Assembly: GCA_017640505.1 (NCBI GenBank) | Contig: JAEPQO010000005.1 | Coordinates: 1 to 64,000, forward strand | Reading direction: 5' to 3' | DNA from: Rhodospirillales bacterium | GTDB lineage: Bacteria > Pseudomonadota > Alphaproteobacteria > Rhodospirillales > Casp-alpha2 | Length of the DNA stretch: 64,000 bases | In this document: in pieces, positions 17,420-26,280 of the stretch | Numbering within the stretch: position 1 is the stretch's first letter | Layout of the letters: every line of letters starts with the position of its first letter | Program-made: the position numbers and the translations under genes | The notes under the pieces: generated by a model | Seen by the model: the letters and a program-made list of their open reading frames with translations, nothing else | What the model was told of the DNA's origin: nothing | Database searches by the model: none

Positions 17420-18574
17420 ATGGCCGTTCCCCTGATCCAGCAGGTCCGCGTCGGCGCCTATATCATGAAACAGCGCATCAAAGGCGTTGAGAAGTATCCG
17501 CTTGTGCTGATGCTAGAGCCGTTGTTCCGCTGCAATCTGGCGTGCCCCGGCTGCGGCAAGATCGACTACGAGGACAATATCCTCAACAAGCGCCTGAGCT
17601 TCGATGAATGCATGGAAGCCGTCGACGATTGCGGCGCGCCGATTGTCTCGATCCCCGGCGGCGAACCACTGATCCACAAAGAGATCAAACAGATCGTCGA
17701 AGGCATCGTGGCGCGCAAAAAGTTCGTCTACCTTTGCACCAACGCCCTGTTGCTGGAAAAGCGCCTCGACGATTTTACGCCATCGCCGTATCTCACCTTT
17801 TCGGTGCATCTGGACGGCCTTGAGCAACATCACGACCACGCCGTCGCGCAGGCCGGCACATTCAAACGCGCCGTTGCCGCAATCAAGGCAGCCAAGGCAC
17901 GCGGCTTCCGGGTCAACGTTAACTGCACGCTGTTCGACCAGATGACGGCGGAGGAATGCGCCGAATTCTTCGACTTCTGCACCAACGAACTGCAGGTCGA
18001 AGGGATCACGATTTCGCCGGGTTACGCCTATGAGCGCGCCCCCGACCAGGAGCACTTCCTGAAACGTGGCAAGACCAAGGAACTGTTCCGCAACATCTTC
18101 CGCCTCAAGGGCGACAAGAAGTGGCAGTTCAGCCAGTCCACGCTGTTCATGGATTTCCTCGCCGGCAATCAGCAATACCATTGCACGCCGTGGGGCAATC
18201 CGACCCGCAATATCTTCGGCTGGCAGAAACCCTGCTATCTCCTGAGCGAAGGCTATGCCAAGACGTTCAGGGAGCTTATGGACGACACGCCCTGGGATCA
18301 GTACGGCACCGGAAATTACGAGAAATGCGCCAACTGCATGGTGCATTGCGGCTACGAGCCGACCGCCGTTGCCGATACGGTGAAGCATCCCCTTAAGGCA
18401 CTGAAAGTGTTCCTGCGCGGCGTCGATACGGAAAAGCCCATGGCGCCCGAAATCGCGCTTGAGAACCAGCGTCCTGCCGAGTTCGTCTTCGAGAACCTAG
18501 TGGAAACGATGACGCAGAAACTAGAGCGTGAAAAAGCCGAGGCCCGGGCCAAGGACGCGGGCCGCGCCGCCTAG
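17420..18574 (+). CDS. hpnH: HpnH, radical SAM adenosylhopane synthase
   Basis: Radical SAM enzyme of 384 residues that joins 5'-deoxyadenosine to diploptene, giving adenosylhopane, the first step of the extended C35 hopanoid side chain. The cluster motif is C38, C42, C45 (RCNLACPGCGK); the SAM-binding stretch IPGGEPL follows near residue 77, and a C-terminal Cys pair (KCANCMVHCG) is conserved in HpnH. ATG at 17420 lies 1 nt after the ispH stop. The last 54 nt overlap the 3' end of convergent hpnG, which encodes the next enzyme. Confidence 0.96.
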   Translation: MAVPLIQQVRVGAYIMKQRIKGVEKYPLVLMLEPLFRCNLACPGCGKIDYEDNILNKRLSFDECMEAVDDCGAPIVSIPGGEPLIHKEIKQIVEGIVARKKFVYLCTNALLLEKRLDDFTPSPYLTFSVHLDGLEQHHDHAVAQAGTFKRAVAAIKAAKARGFRVNVNCTLFDQMTAEECAEFFDFCTNELQVEGITISPGYAYERAPDQEHFLKRGKTKELFRNIFRLKGDKKWQFSQSTLFMDFLAGNQQYHCTPWGNPTRNIFGWQKPCYLLSEGYAKTFRELMDDTPWDQYGTGNYEKCANCMVHCGYEPTAVADTVKHPLKALKVFLRGVDTEKPMAPEIALENQRPAEFVFENLVETMTQKLEREKAEARAKDAGRAA

Positions 18575-19207
18575 GGACTCCATCGCCGATTTATTGAAAC
18601 GATTGAGATCGAGCAGCCGCCCGATTGTCCAGGGCTGGGTTGCCACACCGGCGATCACGGGCAGTAAGCTGATACTGCCGTCCGGCCGCACCGCATCGAG
18701 TACATAGTCCGGAAATTCGAAGTCATACGGATCGACCACCGCGCGCAGTACGGCAAACGGCACGCCGGCCTCTCCGGCAAGCTTGGCCACGCAGTGACTT
18801 TCCATGTCGATGCCGGCGATATCCTGCGCCGCGAAGCGGGCCTTGTCGCGGGCATGCGCAATATAGTCGATCCCGATCACGGTAGCGGGTCTGGCGCCTG
18901 AAACATCGGCGATCCGGGCGGACCAGTCCTCGTCAGGCGTATACCGGCCGCCGTCGTCATCCAGGACGGATGTGCCGACCAGCAGGTCGCCCGGTTTCTG
19001 ATCCGGCGAAACGGCGCCGACGCTCCCGAAGCTGACAAGGGCATCGACACCGAGCCCGATCAGCGCCTCGACCCCGGCACGAGCGCGGGCCGGCCGCGCC
19101 CCCGAGAGGCGGACGTAAGGTGCCTCGACACTCCCCATGATCGGCGCGAGCGCGGCTTCTTCGGATTTAACGCCGGTAATGATGCCGATGCGCGGCACCG
19201 GGTTCAC
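18521..19207 (-). CDS. hpnG: HpnG, adenosylhopane nucleosidase/phosphorylase
   Basis: Removes adenine from adenosylhopane, yielding ribosyl- or phosphoribosylhopane. A purine-phosphorylase fold is visible from PRIGIITGVKSEEAALAP, the LVSFGSVGAVSP strand and the ribose/base-site MESHCVA near residue 140. The start is taken as GTG 19207, overlapping the shc stop as GTGA; a longer frame to 19453 lies entirely within shc and lacks homology-like sequence. 228 residues. Last gene of the leftward hpn operon; converges on hpnH. Confidence 0.9.
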   Translation of the reverse strand: MNPVPRIGIITGVKSEEAALAPIMGSVEAPYVRLSGARPARARAGVEALIGLGVDALVSFGSVGAVSPDQKPGDLLVGTSVLDDDGGRYTPDEDWSARIADVSGARPATVIGIDYIAHARDKARFAAQDIAGIDMESHCVAKLAGEAGVPFAVLRAVVDPYDFEFPDYVLDAVRPDGSISLLPVIAGVATQPWTIGRLLDLNRFNKSAMESLGGAARVLGPGLGFFTL

Positions 19208-21222
19208 ATACCGTATTTCGGCGTGCGCTCGTTGGCGCGCGACAGATTGACGTAACGCGCCAATGTCCACATGGGGAAATATGCGCTGTACCCGTGATAG
19301 CGCAGGTAGAACACGCGTGGGAAGCCGACGGCGTTGAAATACTCTTCTCCCCAGTTGCCGCCTTCGCGGGGCGCGTTCATCAGGTACTCGATCCCGCGCT
19401 CGACCGCGTTGGACTTGATCTCGCCCGCGGCTATCAGGCCAAGCACGGCCCACGACGTCTGTGACGGCGTCGACGTTTTCACCTCGTCACGGCGATGCTG
19501 CCAGTAACTGGCGCAATCTTCGCCCCACCCGCCGTCGGCGCACTGCCGGGCCTTGAGCCATTCCACGGCCTTGCGGATATAGGGCGCATTCATGTCCTCG
19601 CCGACCGCGTTCAGCGCACAAAGCACGGACCAGGTCCCGTAAACATAGTTGTTGCCCCAGCGGCCGAACCAGGAGCCGTCGGGTTCCTGCTCGCGTTTCA
19701 GGTACTCGACGCCGCGACGCACGCTTTCACGCTCCATGCCGTGGCCAAGCTGCGCCAGAAATGAGACGCAGCGCGCACTCACGTCCGCTGTCGGCGGATC
19801 GAGCAGCGCACCGTGATCGGCGAACGGGATGTGCTGCAGGACATAGTATTCGTTGTCGATATCGAAAGCGCCCCAGCCGCCGTTCTTCGACTGCATTCCC
19901 TCGATCCAGACCTCCGCGCGCCGGATCGCCTCGCCGTATCGCTCCGGATCGGCACGATGCAGCAGCATGCCGACGACGGCCGTATCGTCGACGTCGGGGT
20001 AATAATCGTTGTTGTATTGAAACGCCCAGCCGCCCGGCTCGAGCCCGGGGCGGTTGACTTCCCAGTCCCCTTTTACGTCGAGAATCTGGCGTTCTGCCAG
20101 CCAGTCTGTCGCGGCGCTGAGCGCCTTTTCGCCAATGTCCAGGCCTGCTTCCATAAGCGCATGCCCACCAAGGGACGTGTCCCAGATCGGCGACAGGCAC
20201 GGCTGGCAATACCCTTCGCCGTTCTTGAAGACGAGCAGCTTATCGATGGATTCCCGCGCAATGACGTAGTCCGGATGATCCCGGGAATACCCCAAGGCAT
20301 CGAACGCCATCACGGTATTCGCCATCGCCGGGAAAATCGCGCCCAGCCCGTCTTCACCGTTCAACCGCGGACCGATGAAATCGAGGCAACGTTTGATCGC
20401 TTTCTTTTCGATCCCCGACGGGAAAAACGGTTCGACCAATTTGGCGATCCGGTCGATCCCCATGCAAAGGGTCCCGATCCAGTGCCCGGTCGGATTGACC
20501 ATGTATTCGTCCTCGTCGTTAGCGGGACGAACGAACAGTTCCGGGATACCCACCCGGCGCGGGTTCTGCGCCTTCGGCTTGAGAACGGCGAGGATCAGCA
20601 GCGGCACCATGACCGTGCGCGACCAGTACGAGACCTTGTCGATATGAAACGGCGACCAGCGCGGCAACAGAAGTGCCTCGGCACGCATCACCGGCACGGC
20701 CCGCCACGGCACCTGTTCGAACAGTGCCAGCGCGATGCGGGTAAACACGTTGGCCTTGGCCGCACCGCCATGCGCCAGGATCGCATCACGGGCCGCCTTC
20801 ATGTGCGGCGCTTCCGGGTCGTCACCGACCAGTTTCAGCGCATAATAGGCTTTCACCGAGGCGCTGATATTGAAGTCGCCGTCATGATAGAGCGGCCAGC
20901 CGCCGTGTTTCTTTTCCTGCACACGACGAAGGTATACGGCGAGTTTCTCCTCGATCTCATCATTCGGCTCGCCGAGGTAATGATTGAGAAGGATATATTC
21001 CGCCGGAATCGTTGCATCGGCCTCAAGCTCAAACGCCCAATGACCGTCATCATGCTGTTCGTTCAAATACCATTCGCGCGACGTCGCCACGACACGCTCG
21101 ACCTGTTCGAGAGAGTCGTTTCCACCGGACGCTGCCTGAGCGCTGAATTCAACCAAAGACGGGTTCCTTTTGGGCGTTCGGCTCCTCAGGAGCGTTGCGC
21201 GTAAAACGTCTAATGAAGCCAA
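19204..21222 (-). CDS. shc: Squalene-hopene cyclase
   Basis: Monotopic membrane enzyme of 672 residues that cyclises squalene to hopene/hopanol. The protonating DxDD motif is DVDD at residues 410-413. Several QW-type repeats (for example DGSWFGRWGNNYVYGTW and ADGGWGED) are in the C-terminal half, and GGWGAFD lies between. Length and end (PKYGM) match HpnF. Third-to-last in hpnC-B-D-E-shc-hpnG, 30 nt after hpnE, and overlapping hpnG by GTGA. Confidence 0.98.
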   Translation of the reverse strand: MASLDVLRATLLRSRTPKRNPSLVEFSAQAASGGNDSLEQVERVVATSREWYLNEQHDDGHWAFELEADATIPAEYILLNHYLGEPNDEIEEKLAVYLRRVQEKKHGGWPLYHDGDFNISASVKAYYALKLVGDDPEAPHMKAARDAILAHGGAAKANVFTRIALALFEQVPWRAVPVMRAEALLLPRWSPFHIDKVSYWSRTVMVPLLILAVLKPKAQNPRRVGIPELFVRPANDEDEYMVNPTGHWIGTLCMGIDRIAKLVEPFFPSGIEKKAIKRCLDFIGPRLNGEDGLGAIFPAMANTVMAFDALGYSRDHPDYVIARESIDKLLVFKNGEGYCQPCLSPIWDTSLGGHALMEAGLDIGEKALSAATDWLAERQILDVKGDWEVNRPGLEPGGWAFQYNNDYYPDVDDTAVVGMLLHRADPERYGEAIRRAEVWIEGMQSKNGGWGAFDIDNEYYVLQHIPFADHGALLDPPTADVSARCVSFLAQLGHGMERESVRRGVEYLKREQEPDGSWFGRWGNNYVYGTWSVLCALNAVGEDMNAPYIRKAVEWLKARQCADGGWGEDCASYWQHRRDEVKTSTPSQTSWAVLGLIAAGEIKSNAVERGIEYLMNAPREGGNWGEEYFNAVGFPRVFYLRYHGYSAYFPMWTLARYVNLSRANERTPKYGM

Positions 21223-21252
21223 GCGAGACCATAAACTTGTGTCAAAATTTCG

Positions 21253-22500
21253 TCACGTATTCAAGGCCAAGGCCGCACATCTGTGCCCGGAACGAACCGC
21301 GCCCTCGATGGTCGCAGGCAGCCCCGTATCCGTCCAGTCGCCGGCCAGCCAGAGATTGGCGTGCGCTGTCGAATGCCCCGGTCTACGGCCGATTTCCTGT
21401 ACAGTCTGGGCAAAGGTCGCGCGCTTTTCCTTGATTACACGAACGGGCGGCATGTCCGGGCGTGCCACCCCCGGAACGCGGGAGATTTCCTGCCAAACAC
21501 GCTGGGCGATGGCGTCGGCAGCCTCGTCGACCACATGTTCGGCGGCACTAATCGTCACCGAAGCCACCTCGCCCCGTACAAACAGCCATTCCGCCAGCCC
21601 GCCTGTGAGTCCCACAATCCTTGGCGTTTCCTGCGGCTGTCCAAGACGAAAGTGCACATTGACGATGGCACGGAAGTCCCGTGGTGCTGAAAGCCCGGGC
21701 AGCAGGTCCGACGCGACGCCCGGCGGCAATGCGGAAATCACGATATCGCCGTCACGTATCTGCAGTTGCTCGCCTTCCACATCCAGTGCCTGCACGCGGC
21801 CTTGGCTGATCGCGATTTCCCGGCACCGCACGCCGAGCCGCACCTCCGCACCATTGGACCGAAGATAGTCCAACGCGGGATCCACGAAGCTGAAACCGAG
21901 GCCACGCTTCGCCAGCACCGGACGGCAGGCGTCGCCGCCCTGCATCAATGTTTCCGAAATCACCGGCGTCAGCAGTGCCGCCGCCGCGTGTTGGGGCTCG
22001 GTGTTGAGCACGGCGACGGAAAAGGGCTTCCAGAACTTCTCGTATAGCGCCCCTGTATCACCAAGCACCTCAGCCACCGTCTCTTGCGGCGTGGCCGACA
22101 GCACTTTACGGCTTCGCCAGAAATCAACGAGCCGCGTGCCCGGAATGCCGTGATGCGGGCACAGCAGGCGCCACGGAATGCGCCCCCGGCCAAGCGCAAT
22201 TTCCCAGTGTTCACCGCTAGCGAGGTCGTAAAACGGGAATACCGGCGCCAGTTCATCGATTTCGTCACGTGCGCCGACACGGCGCAGGTACGCCATGACA
22301 TCCAGGTTCCCGCTCAGGGCCAGGTGGTTGCCGTTGTCGATATCGCATCCGAGTTGCTTGTCAAAAAAGCTGCGGCAGCGGCCGCCGGCCTGTGGCGCCG
22401 CTTCCAGCACCGTGACGGCAACGCCGTTTTCGACAAGCGACGTGGCGGCGGCCAGCCCGGCAACGCCGGCGCCAATAACAAAGGCACGCTTTTCCGTCAC
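21253..22500 (-). CDS. hpnE: HpnE, squalene-associated FAD-dependent desaturase/oxidase
   Basis: Amine-oxidase-like flavoprotein of 415 residues that reduces hydroxysqualene to squalene in the HpnCDE pathway. The FAD dinucleotide motif is AFVIGAGVAGLAAATSLVE at the N-terminus with EAAPQAGGRCRS following; the C-terminal FAD segment LAGDWTDTGLPATIEGAV is intact. GTG at 22500 overlaps the hpnD stop (GTGA) and places the Rossmann motif at the N-terminus; upstream in-frame sequence is discarded. Confidence 0.94.
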   Translation of the reverse strand: MTEKRAFVIGAGVAGLAAATSLVENGVAVTVLEAAPQAGGRCRSFFDKQLGCDIDNGNHLALSGNLDVMAYLRRVGARDEIDELAPVFPFYDLASGEHWEIALGRGRIPWRLLCPHHGIPGTRLVDFWRSRKVLSATPQETVAEVLGDTGALYEKFWKPFSVAVLNTEPQHAAAALLTPVISETLMQGGDACRPVLAKRGLGFSFVDPALDYLRSNGAEVRLGVRCREIAISQGRVQALDVEGEQLQIRDGDIVISALPPGVASDLLPGLSAPRDFRAIVNVHFRLGQPQETPRIVGLTGGLAEWLFVRGEVASVTISAAEHVVDEAADAIAQRVWQEISRVPGVARPDMPPVRVIKEKRATFAQTVQEIGRRPGHSTAHANLWLAGDWTDTGLPATIEGAVRSGHRCAALALNT

Positions 22501-23378
22501 CCGAAAACCCCATAACGGATTGCAATCATGATCTTCTCGAACTTGGACGGGCCGACGTCCTGCTCCAGGCGCGCCCATCCCCGTTTCCGCAGCTTTTCCA
22601 GAATCCGCCGGTAAACCTGCATCATCATTAACGCCGGGCGCACGGCAACCGGGTCGGCTTTGGCGATGATGGCATCGGCAGCGGTGAAGTGCTTTTCTGC
22701 CCGTGCGGCAAGATCTTCACACAGGTCGGGCAGCCCCGGCGCGGTAACAATATCCTCTACGCCGTCTCCGCCGGCCCCGGCCGCGGCCAGCATGTCCGCA
22801 GGCAGGTATACCCGGTCCCGCCCGGCGTCCTCGACGATGTCGCGCAGGATGTTCGTCAGTTGCAGCGCAAGTCCCTGCTCATGCGCCAGGGCAATTCCCT
22901 CGTCCTCGCCCAGTCCGAATATCCTGACGCTCAAACGGCCGACCGCGGATGCCACGCGGTCGCAGTAGAGCAAAAGTTCATCCATGTCGGCGATACGGAC
23001 ACGCGGCTGCGCGTCCATTTCCATGCCGTCGATAACGGCAAGAAAGTCGGCCTTCTGCAGATTGAATGTCTGCACAGGCGCCGACAGCGCCTGCGAAATA
23101 GGGTGATAGCAAGCACCGCCGTAGAGAAGTTCAATCTCGGCGCGCCAGGCATCCAGAAGCTCGCGTTTTCTGTCCAGCGGCAAATTCCCGTCGGCGATAT
23201 CGTCGACGTCGCGGCAAAATGCGTAGACGGCGAATACAGCCCTGCGGCGTGGCGCTTCCAAACGCCGCATGCCCCAGAAGAAAGACGTCCCGGCACGCCT
23301 GACCAGCGCCTCGACGTAGGCGTCGGGCGGGCTGGCCGGCAGATCCGGCTCAAGCGGCAATGCCTGATGCATGTTCAT
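22497..23378 (-). CDS. hpnD: HpnD, presqualene diphosphate synthase
   Basis: Head-to-head farnesyl diphosphate condensing enzyme of 293 residues, making presqualene diphosphate. Both Asp-rich motifs are present: FCRDVDDIAD near residue 55 and LRDIVEDAGRDRVYLP near residue 180. In the operon after hpnB (55-nt gap) and coupled to hpnE. Together HpnC, HpnD and HpnE make squalene, replacing a single squalene synthase. Confidence 0.95.
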   Translation of the reverse strand: MNMHQALPLEPDLPASPPDAYVEALVRRAGTSFFWGMRRLEAPRRRAVFAVYAFCRDVDDIADGNLPLDRKRELLDAWRAEIELLYGGACYHPISQALSAPVQTFNLQKADFLAVIDGMEMDAQPRVRIADMDELLLYCDRVASAVGRLSVRIFGLGEDEGIALAHEQGLALQLTNILRDIVEDAGRDRVYLPADMLAAAGAGGDGVEDIVTAPGLPDLCEDLAARAEKHFTAADAIIAKADPVAVRPALMMMQVYRRILEKLRKRGWARLEQDVGPSKFEKIMIAIRYGVFG

Positions 23379-23433
23379 GGCGGCATGGATACACTACCGC
23401 CCCGAGCACGTCACCCGTTTGCTGGCGCGGCCC

Positions 23434-24567
23434 TCAGGGATACGTGCGGCCCTTCCACGCCCCACCCCGCCCGAGATAGTGTAAACGCGCGGAATCCATG
23501 GTCATCAGGGCATAAAGGACCCCGGCGACCGGCAGCGTCAGCGCCCATCCTGCATTCAGACGGTAAAGATCCAGCGTCGGCAGGAACGTCCACGCCATGA
23601 CCAGCCAGGTGCCGCCGCCGAGCGTCACCAGCGTACCATTTTCCGCCACTATTCCTGCCAGCAGGGCGGCAACCGGCACCAGATAGAGAACCAGCATGCC
23701 GACAATCGTCCCCGCCAACAGCAACGGACTGTGGTTCAGTTGTACGTATGCGGTCCGTGTCACCATCCGCCAGATCTGCGTGAGATCGTCATATGCCCGA
23801 AGGCTAACCGTATCCTTGGTCAAACCGAGCCATACCGGGCGATGCGGCTTGAGCAAATGCGCGAGCGCACAATCGTCGATAACACGGTCACGGATGGCCG
23901 CGATGCCGCCCGCATCGGCAAGTGTCTCTGCACGAACCAGCATGCACCCCCCGGCAGCGGCTGCCAGCTTGCCGGACGGGTCGTTAACCCGCGGAAACGG
24001 GTAAAGTTTCTGGAAGAAATAAACAAATGCCGGGATCAGCAGCCGCTCCCAGAATGACCGGCATCGCAGCTTGACCATCAGCGAGACCAGACCGTACCCG
24101 CCGTCCTCTGCTTTCATCATCAACCGTGAAACGTTGTCCGGCGCGTGCGCGATATCGGCATCGGTCAGAAGAATGAATGTCGCATCCCCGGCGGCGTCCA
24201 CGCCCTGGCTGACCGCCCACATCTTGCCCACCCAACCGTCCTCAAGCGGCGCACCGTCGATGACCCGCAGGCGGCTTTCCTCCGATTTATCCCTGGTAGC
24301 GGCGCGGGCCGCCTCGGCCGTGCCGTCGGTGCTGTTGTCGTCGACGACAATGATCGAGAGGTCGCCGGCATAATCCTGATCCAGCAGCGAACGCACGGTG
24401 CGGCCGATACTTTCAGCTTCGTCACGTGCCGGGATGACGCAAACGACGTCCGGCAGCGTTGAATTAACTGAATTTGAATTAAGTAATTGATCTGACTGCC
24501 AGAACCGGCCGTGAAAAAGAAGCAGATACAGCCAGATCGAAAAGGACAGGAGGGCAAGGATGGTCAT
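23434..24567 (-). CDS. hpnB: HpnB, hopanoid-associated glycosyltransferase
   Basis: GT2-fold glycosyltransferase, 377 residues, with an N-terminal membrane anchor (MTILALLSFSIWLYLLLF) and C-terminal helices. The donor-site motifs are VVCVIPARDEAESIGR, VVDDNSTDGT and the DxD-like LTDADIAHAP. The ATG at 24567, with TGAGG 8 nt before, starts the membrane anchor; an in-frame TTG at 24585 is less likely. HpnB is linked to hopanoid clusters but its acceptor is not settled. Confidence 0.9.
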   Translation of the reverse strand: MTILALLSFSIWLYLLLFHGRFWQSDQLLNSNSVNSTLPDVVCVIPARDEAESIGRTVRSLLDQDYAGDLSIIVVDDNSTDGTAEAARAATRDKSEESRLRVIDGAPLEDGWVGKMWAVSQGVDAAGDATFILLTDADIAHAPDNVSRLMMKAEDGGYGLVSLMVKLRCRSFWERLLIPAFVYFFQKLYPFPRVNDPSGKLAAAAGGCMLVRAETLADAGGIAAIRDRVIDDCALAHLLKPHRPVWLGLTKDTVSLRAYDDLTQIWRMVTRTAYVQLNHSPLLLAGTIVGMLVLYLVPVAALLAGIVAENGTLVTLGGGTWLVMAWTFLPTLDLYRLNAGWALTLPVAGVLYALMTMDSARLHYLGRGGAWKGRTYP

Positions 24568-24577
24568 TCCAGATGCC

Positions 24578-25441
24578 TCAGGCAAACATCCCGGCCGCCG
24601 CGCCCCGAATAACGCACCGGGCGTAACCGAGTTTACTTAATTCCACCCGCTGCCCCAGCGGGTCGTATCTGGATAGCTTCGCGATCAGCGCATCGGCGAT
24701 CCGAATGATCGCGGCACTTTCCATCGCAAGCCGCCGGCTGGCGACCGTGCCCGGCAACGGCCGCGCATCCGTCATGAGGTCCGCCGTGGCGCGGAGGCAC
24801 CGGTCGATGACGGCCCGCAACTGGGGCGCCGCGCTGTCGGCGCTCAACATCTGTACATCGGCGCCAGCGTCGCGCATCCAGTTCATCGGCAGATAAACCC
24901 GATCCAGCGAGACATAGTCATCCTTGCAATCCTGTAGATGGTTGATGACCTGTAGCGCATTGCAAAGCGCGTCCGACGACGCGTAGTCGTCCGTCGTTCC
25001 ACCGGTCAGGTCGATCAGGTACCGTCCGACAGGCGCCGCAGAGCGCAGGCAATATCCCATCAAGTCATCCCAGTCGTCATAGCGCGACTTGACCGCGTCC
25101 TGCTTGAACGCATCGACGAGATCCAGGCAATGGCGTTCGGGAACACCGGATGCAAGCAGACTGTCACGCATCCGCGTACCGGTTTCAAACGCGCTTTCCA
25201 CGCCTGCGTCGCCGCGAACGGCGGCTGCAAAACCCTCCAGCCGGCGAATTTTCTCGTCGGCATCGAGATCGGGATTGTCGGCAATATCGTCTATGGCGCG
25301 GGCATAGCGGTAAAATACCGCAACATGCGGCCGGGCACGGGGCGGCAGCAGAAACGAGTCCACCGGAAAGTTCTCGTACGCTGCATCCTTGCCGGATGGC
25401 GTTTCAATCGCTGCTTCCGGCAGCGGCGCAGACGTGTTCAC
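24578..25441 (-). CDS. hpnC: HpnC, hydroxysqualene synthase
   Basis: Squalene/phytoene-synthase-fold enzyme of 287 residues that converts presqualene diphosphate to hydroxysqualene. First Asp motif YARAIDDIADNPD near residue 50; second motif LQDCKDDYVSLDRVYLP near residue 170. The start codon is GTG at 25441, overlapping the TGA of the upstream MlaC-like gene (GTGA). Close paralog of hpnD in fold, distinguished by the YENFPVDSFLLP N-terminal pattern typical of HpnC. Confidence 0.94.
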   Translation of the reverse strand: MNTSAPLPEAAIETPSGKDAAYENFPVDSFLLPPRARPHVAVFYRYARAIDDIADNPDLDADEKIRRLEGFAAAVRGDAGVESAFETGTRMRDSLLASGVPERHCLDLVDAFKQDAVKSRYDDWDDLMGYCLRSAAPVGRYLIDLTGGTTDDYASSDALCNALQVINHLQDCKDDYVSLDRVYLPMNWMRDAGADVQMLSADSAAPQLRAVIDRCLRATADLMTDARPLPGTVASRRLAMESAAIIRIADALIAKLSRYDPLGQRVELSKLGYARCVIRGAAAGMFA

Positions 25442-26106
25442 GGCTTCTTGGCAGCCTCTTGGTTGATGGCGATGCGCTCTTTGCGGGCGGCTTGCAGGCG
25501 CGTTTCAAGATCTGCCATCAACGCATCGACGTCACCACCGTTTGCCCGCAGAACCGATGAAAATTCCGAGCGTTGTGTCTGCGCCATGCTCAGCCCTTCG
25601 ACCATGATATCGATAACCTTGATCTTATCTTCCGTGGCCCGAACACGCCAGTCAACGCGTAGCGGCTTGTCCGCATTCGGGCGCATAAGCGTCGTACGAA
25701 CCAGAGCCTGCGCGTCATCGATCTTCTGGACGCTGTCTACCTCAAGGGTTTCGCCCGAATAATTCTGGAAACGGTGCGCATAGGTCGCGACCATCAACTG
25801 CTCGAACAGTGACAAATACCGTTCACGCTGCGCATCGTTCGCAGCGCGCCAGTAGCGGCCACCCAGAACCCATCGCGCAATCGTCTGAAAGGCCACGTAT
25901 TCCCTCATGATTTCGCGAAAACGGGTTTCCTGTTCGTCGGCGGAAACCTTATTGTCCGTCAGCTTCGATATGGCGTCATCCGCCAGTCGGGTAATGAATG
26001 CTTCAGCGCGCGGGGCGATCTCATCCGCGCTCGCCGGTTTCGGCGGGACAATCCCCACCAATAACAATATGACGGCCCCCGCCGCGATTAAGTGCCTGGC
26101 AATCAT
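25438..26106 (-). CDS. MlaC-family periplasmic lipid carrier 3
   Basis: First gene of the leftward hopanoid operon; 222 residues. Signal peptide LIAAGAVILLLVGIVPPKPASA, then the full MlaC core: FQTIARWVLGGRYWRAANDAQR, YAHRFQNYSGETLEV, VDWRVRATEDKIKVIDIMVEG and the C-terminal QRSEFSSVLRANGG. It resembles canonical MlaC/Ttg2D more than the two copies at 3799 and 4466. GAGGAGG lies before the ATG. Its position ahead of hpnC and GTGA coupling suggest a carrier dedicated to hopanoid traffic, which is inference. Confidence 0.88.
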   Translation of the reverse strand: MIARHLIAAGAVILLLVGIVPPKPASADEIAPRAEAFITRLADDAISKLTDNKVSADEQETRFREIMREYVAFQTIARWVLGGRYWRAANDAQRERYLSLFEQLMVATYAHRFQNYSGETLEVDSVQKIDDAQALVRTTLMRPNADKPLRVDWRVRATEDKIKVIDIMVEGLSMAQTQRSEFSSVLRANGGDVDALMADLETRLQAARKERIAINQEAAKKP

Positions 26107-26244
26107 GGCACCACCTCCTCGTCTATTGCCGCCAGTTTACCGGAAGGGACATTTCCCTCAAAGGGTACGACGCAAAAAAGCCGTACGTATTTTCCGATCA
26201 CCGGCGGACGTTATACCGCTTGGCTCCTTTGTAGCAGACGGCGA

Positions 26245-26266
26245 TTACACGTAACTGACGGTGTAA
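26245..26266. promoter_or_regulatory. Inverted repeat upstream of hpn operon
   Basis: TTACAC - 10 nt - GTGTAA in the 174-nt gap between the comC stop and the mlaC-like start. It may be an operator or part of a terminator; no poly-T follows directly. The rest of the gap holds the GAGGAGG ribosome site and no obvious consensus promoter. Confidence 0.3.
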
Positions 26267-26280
26267 GGACGGCTTGGTTT

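Noticed and set aside
19208-19453. Longer N-terminus for HpnG
   Set aside because: It lies entirely in the shc coding end, shows no nucleosidase-like sequence, and the GTG at 19207 is coupled to the shc stop.
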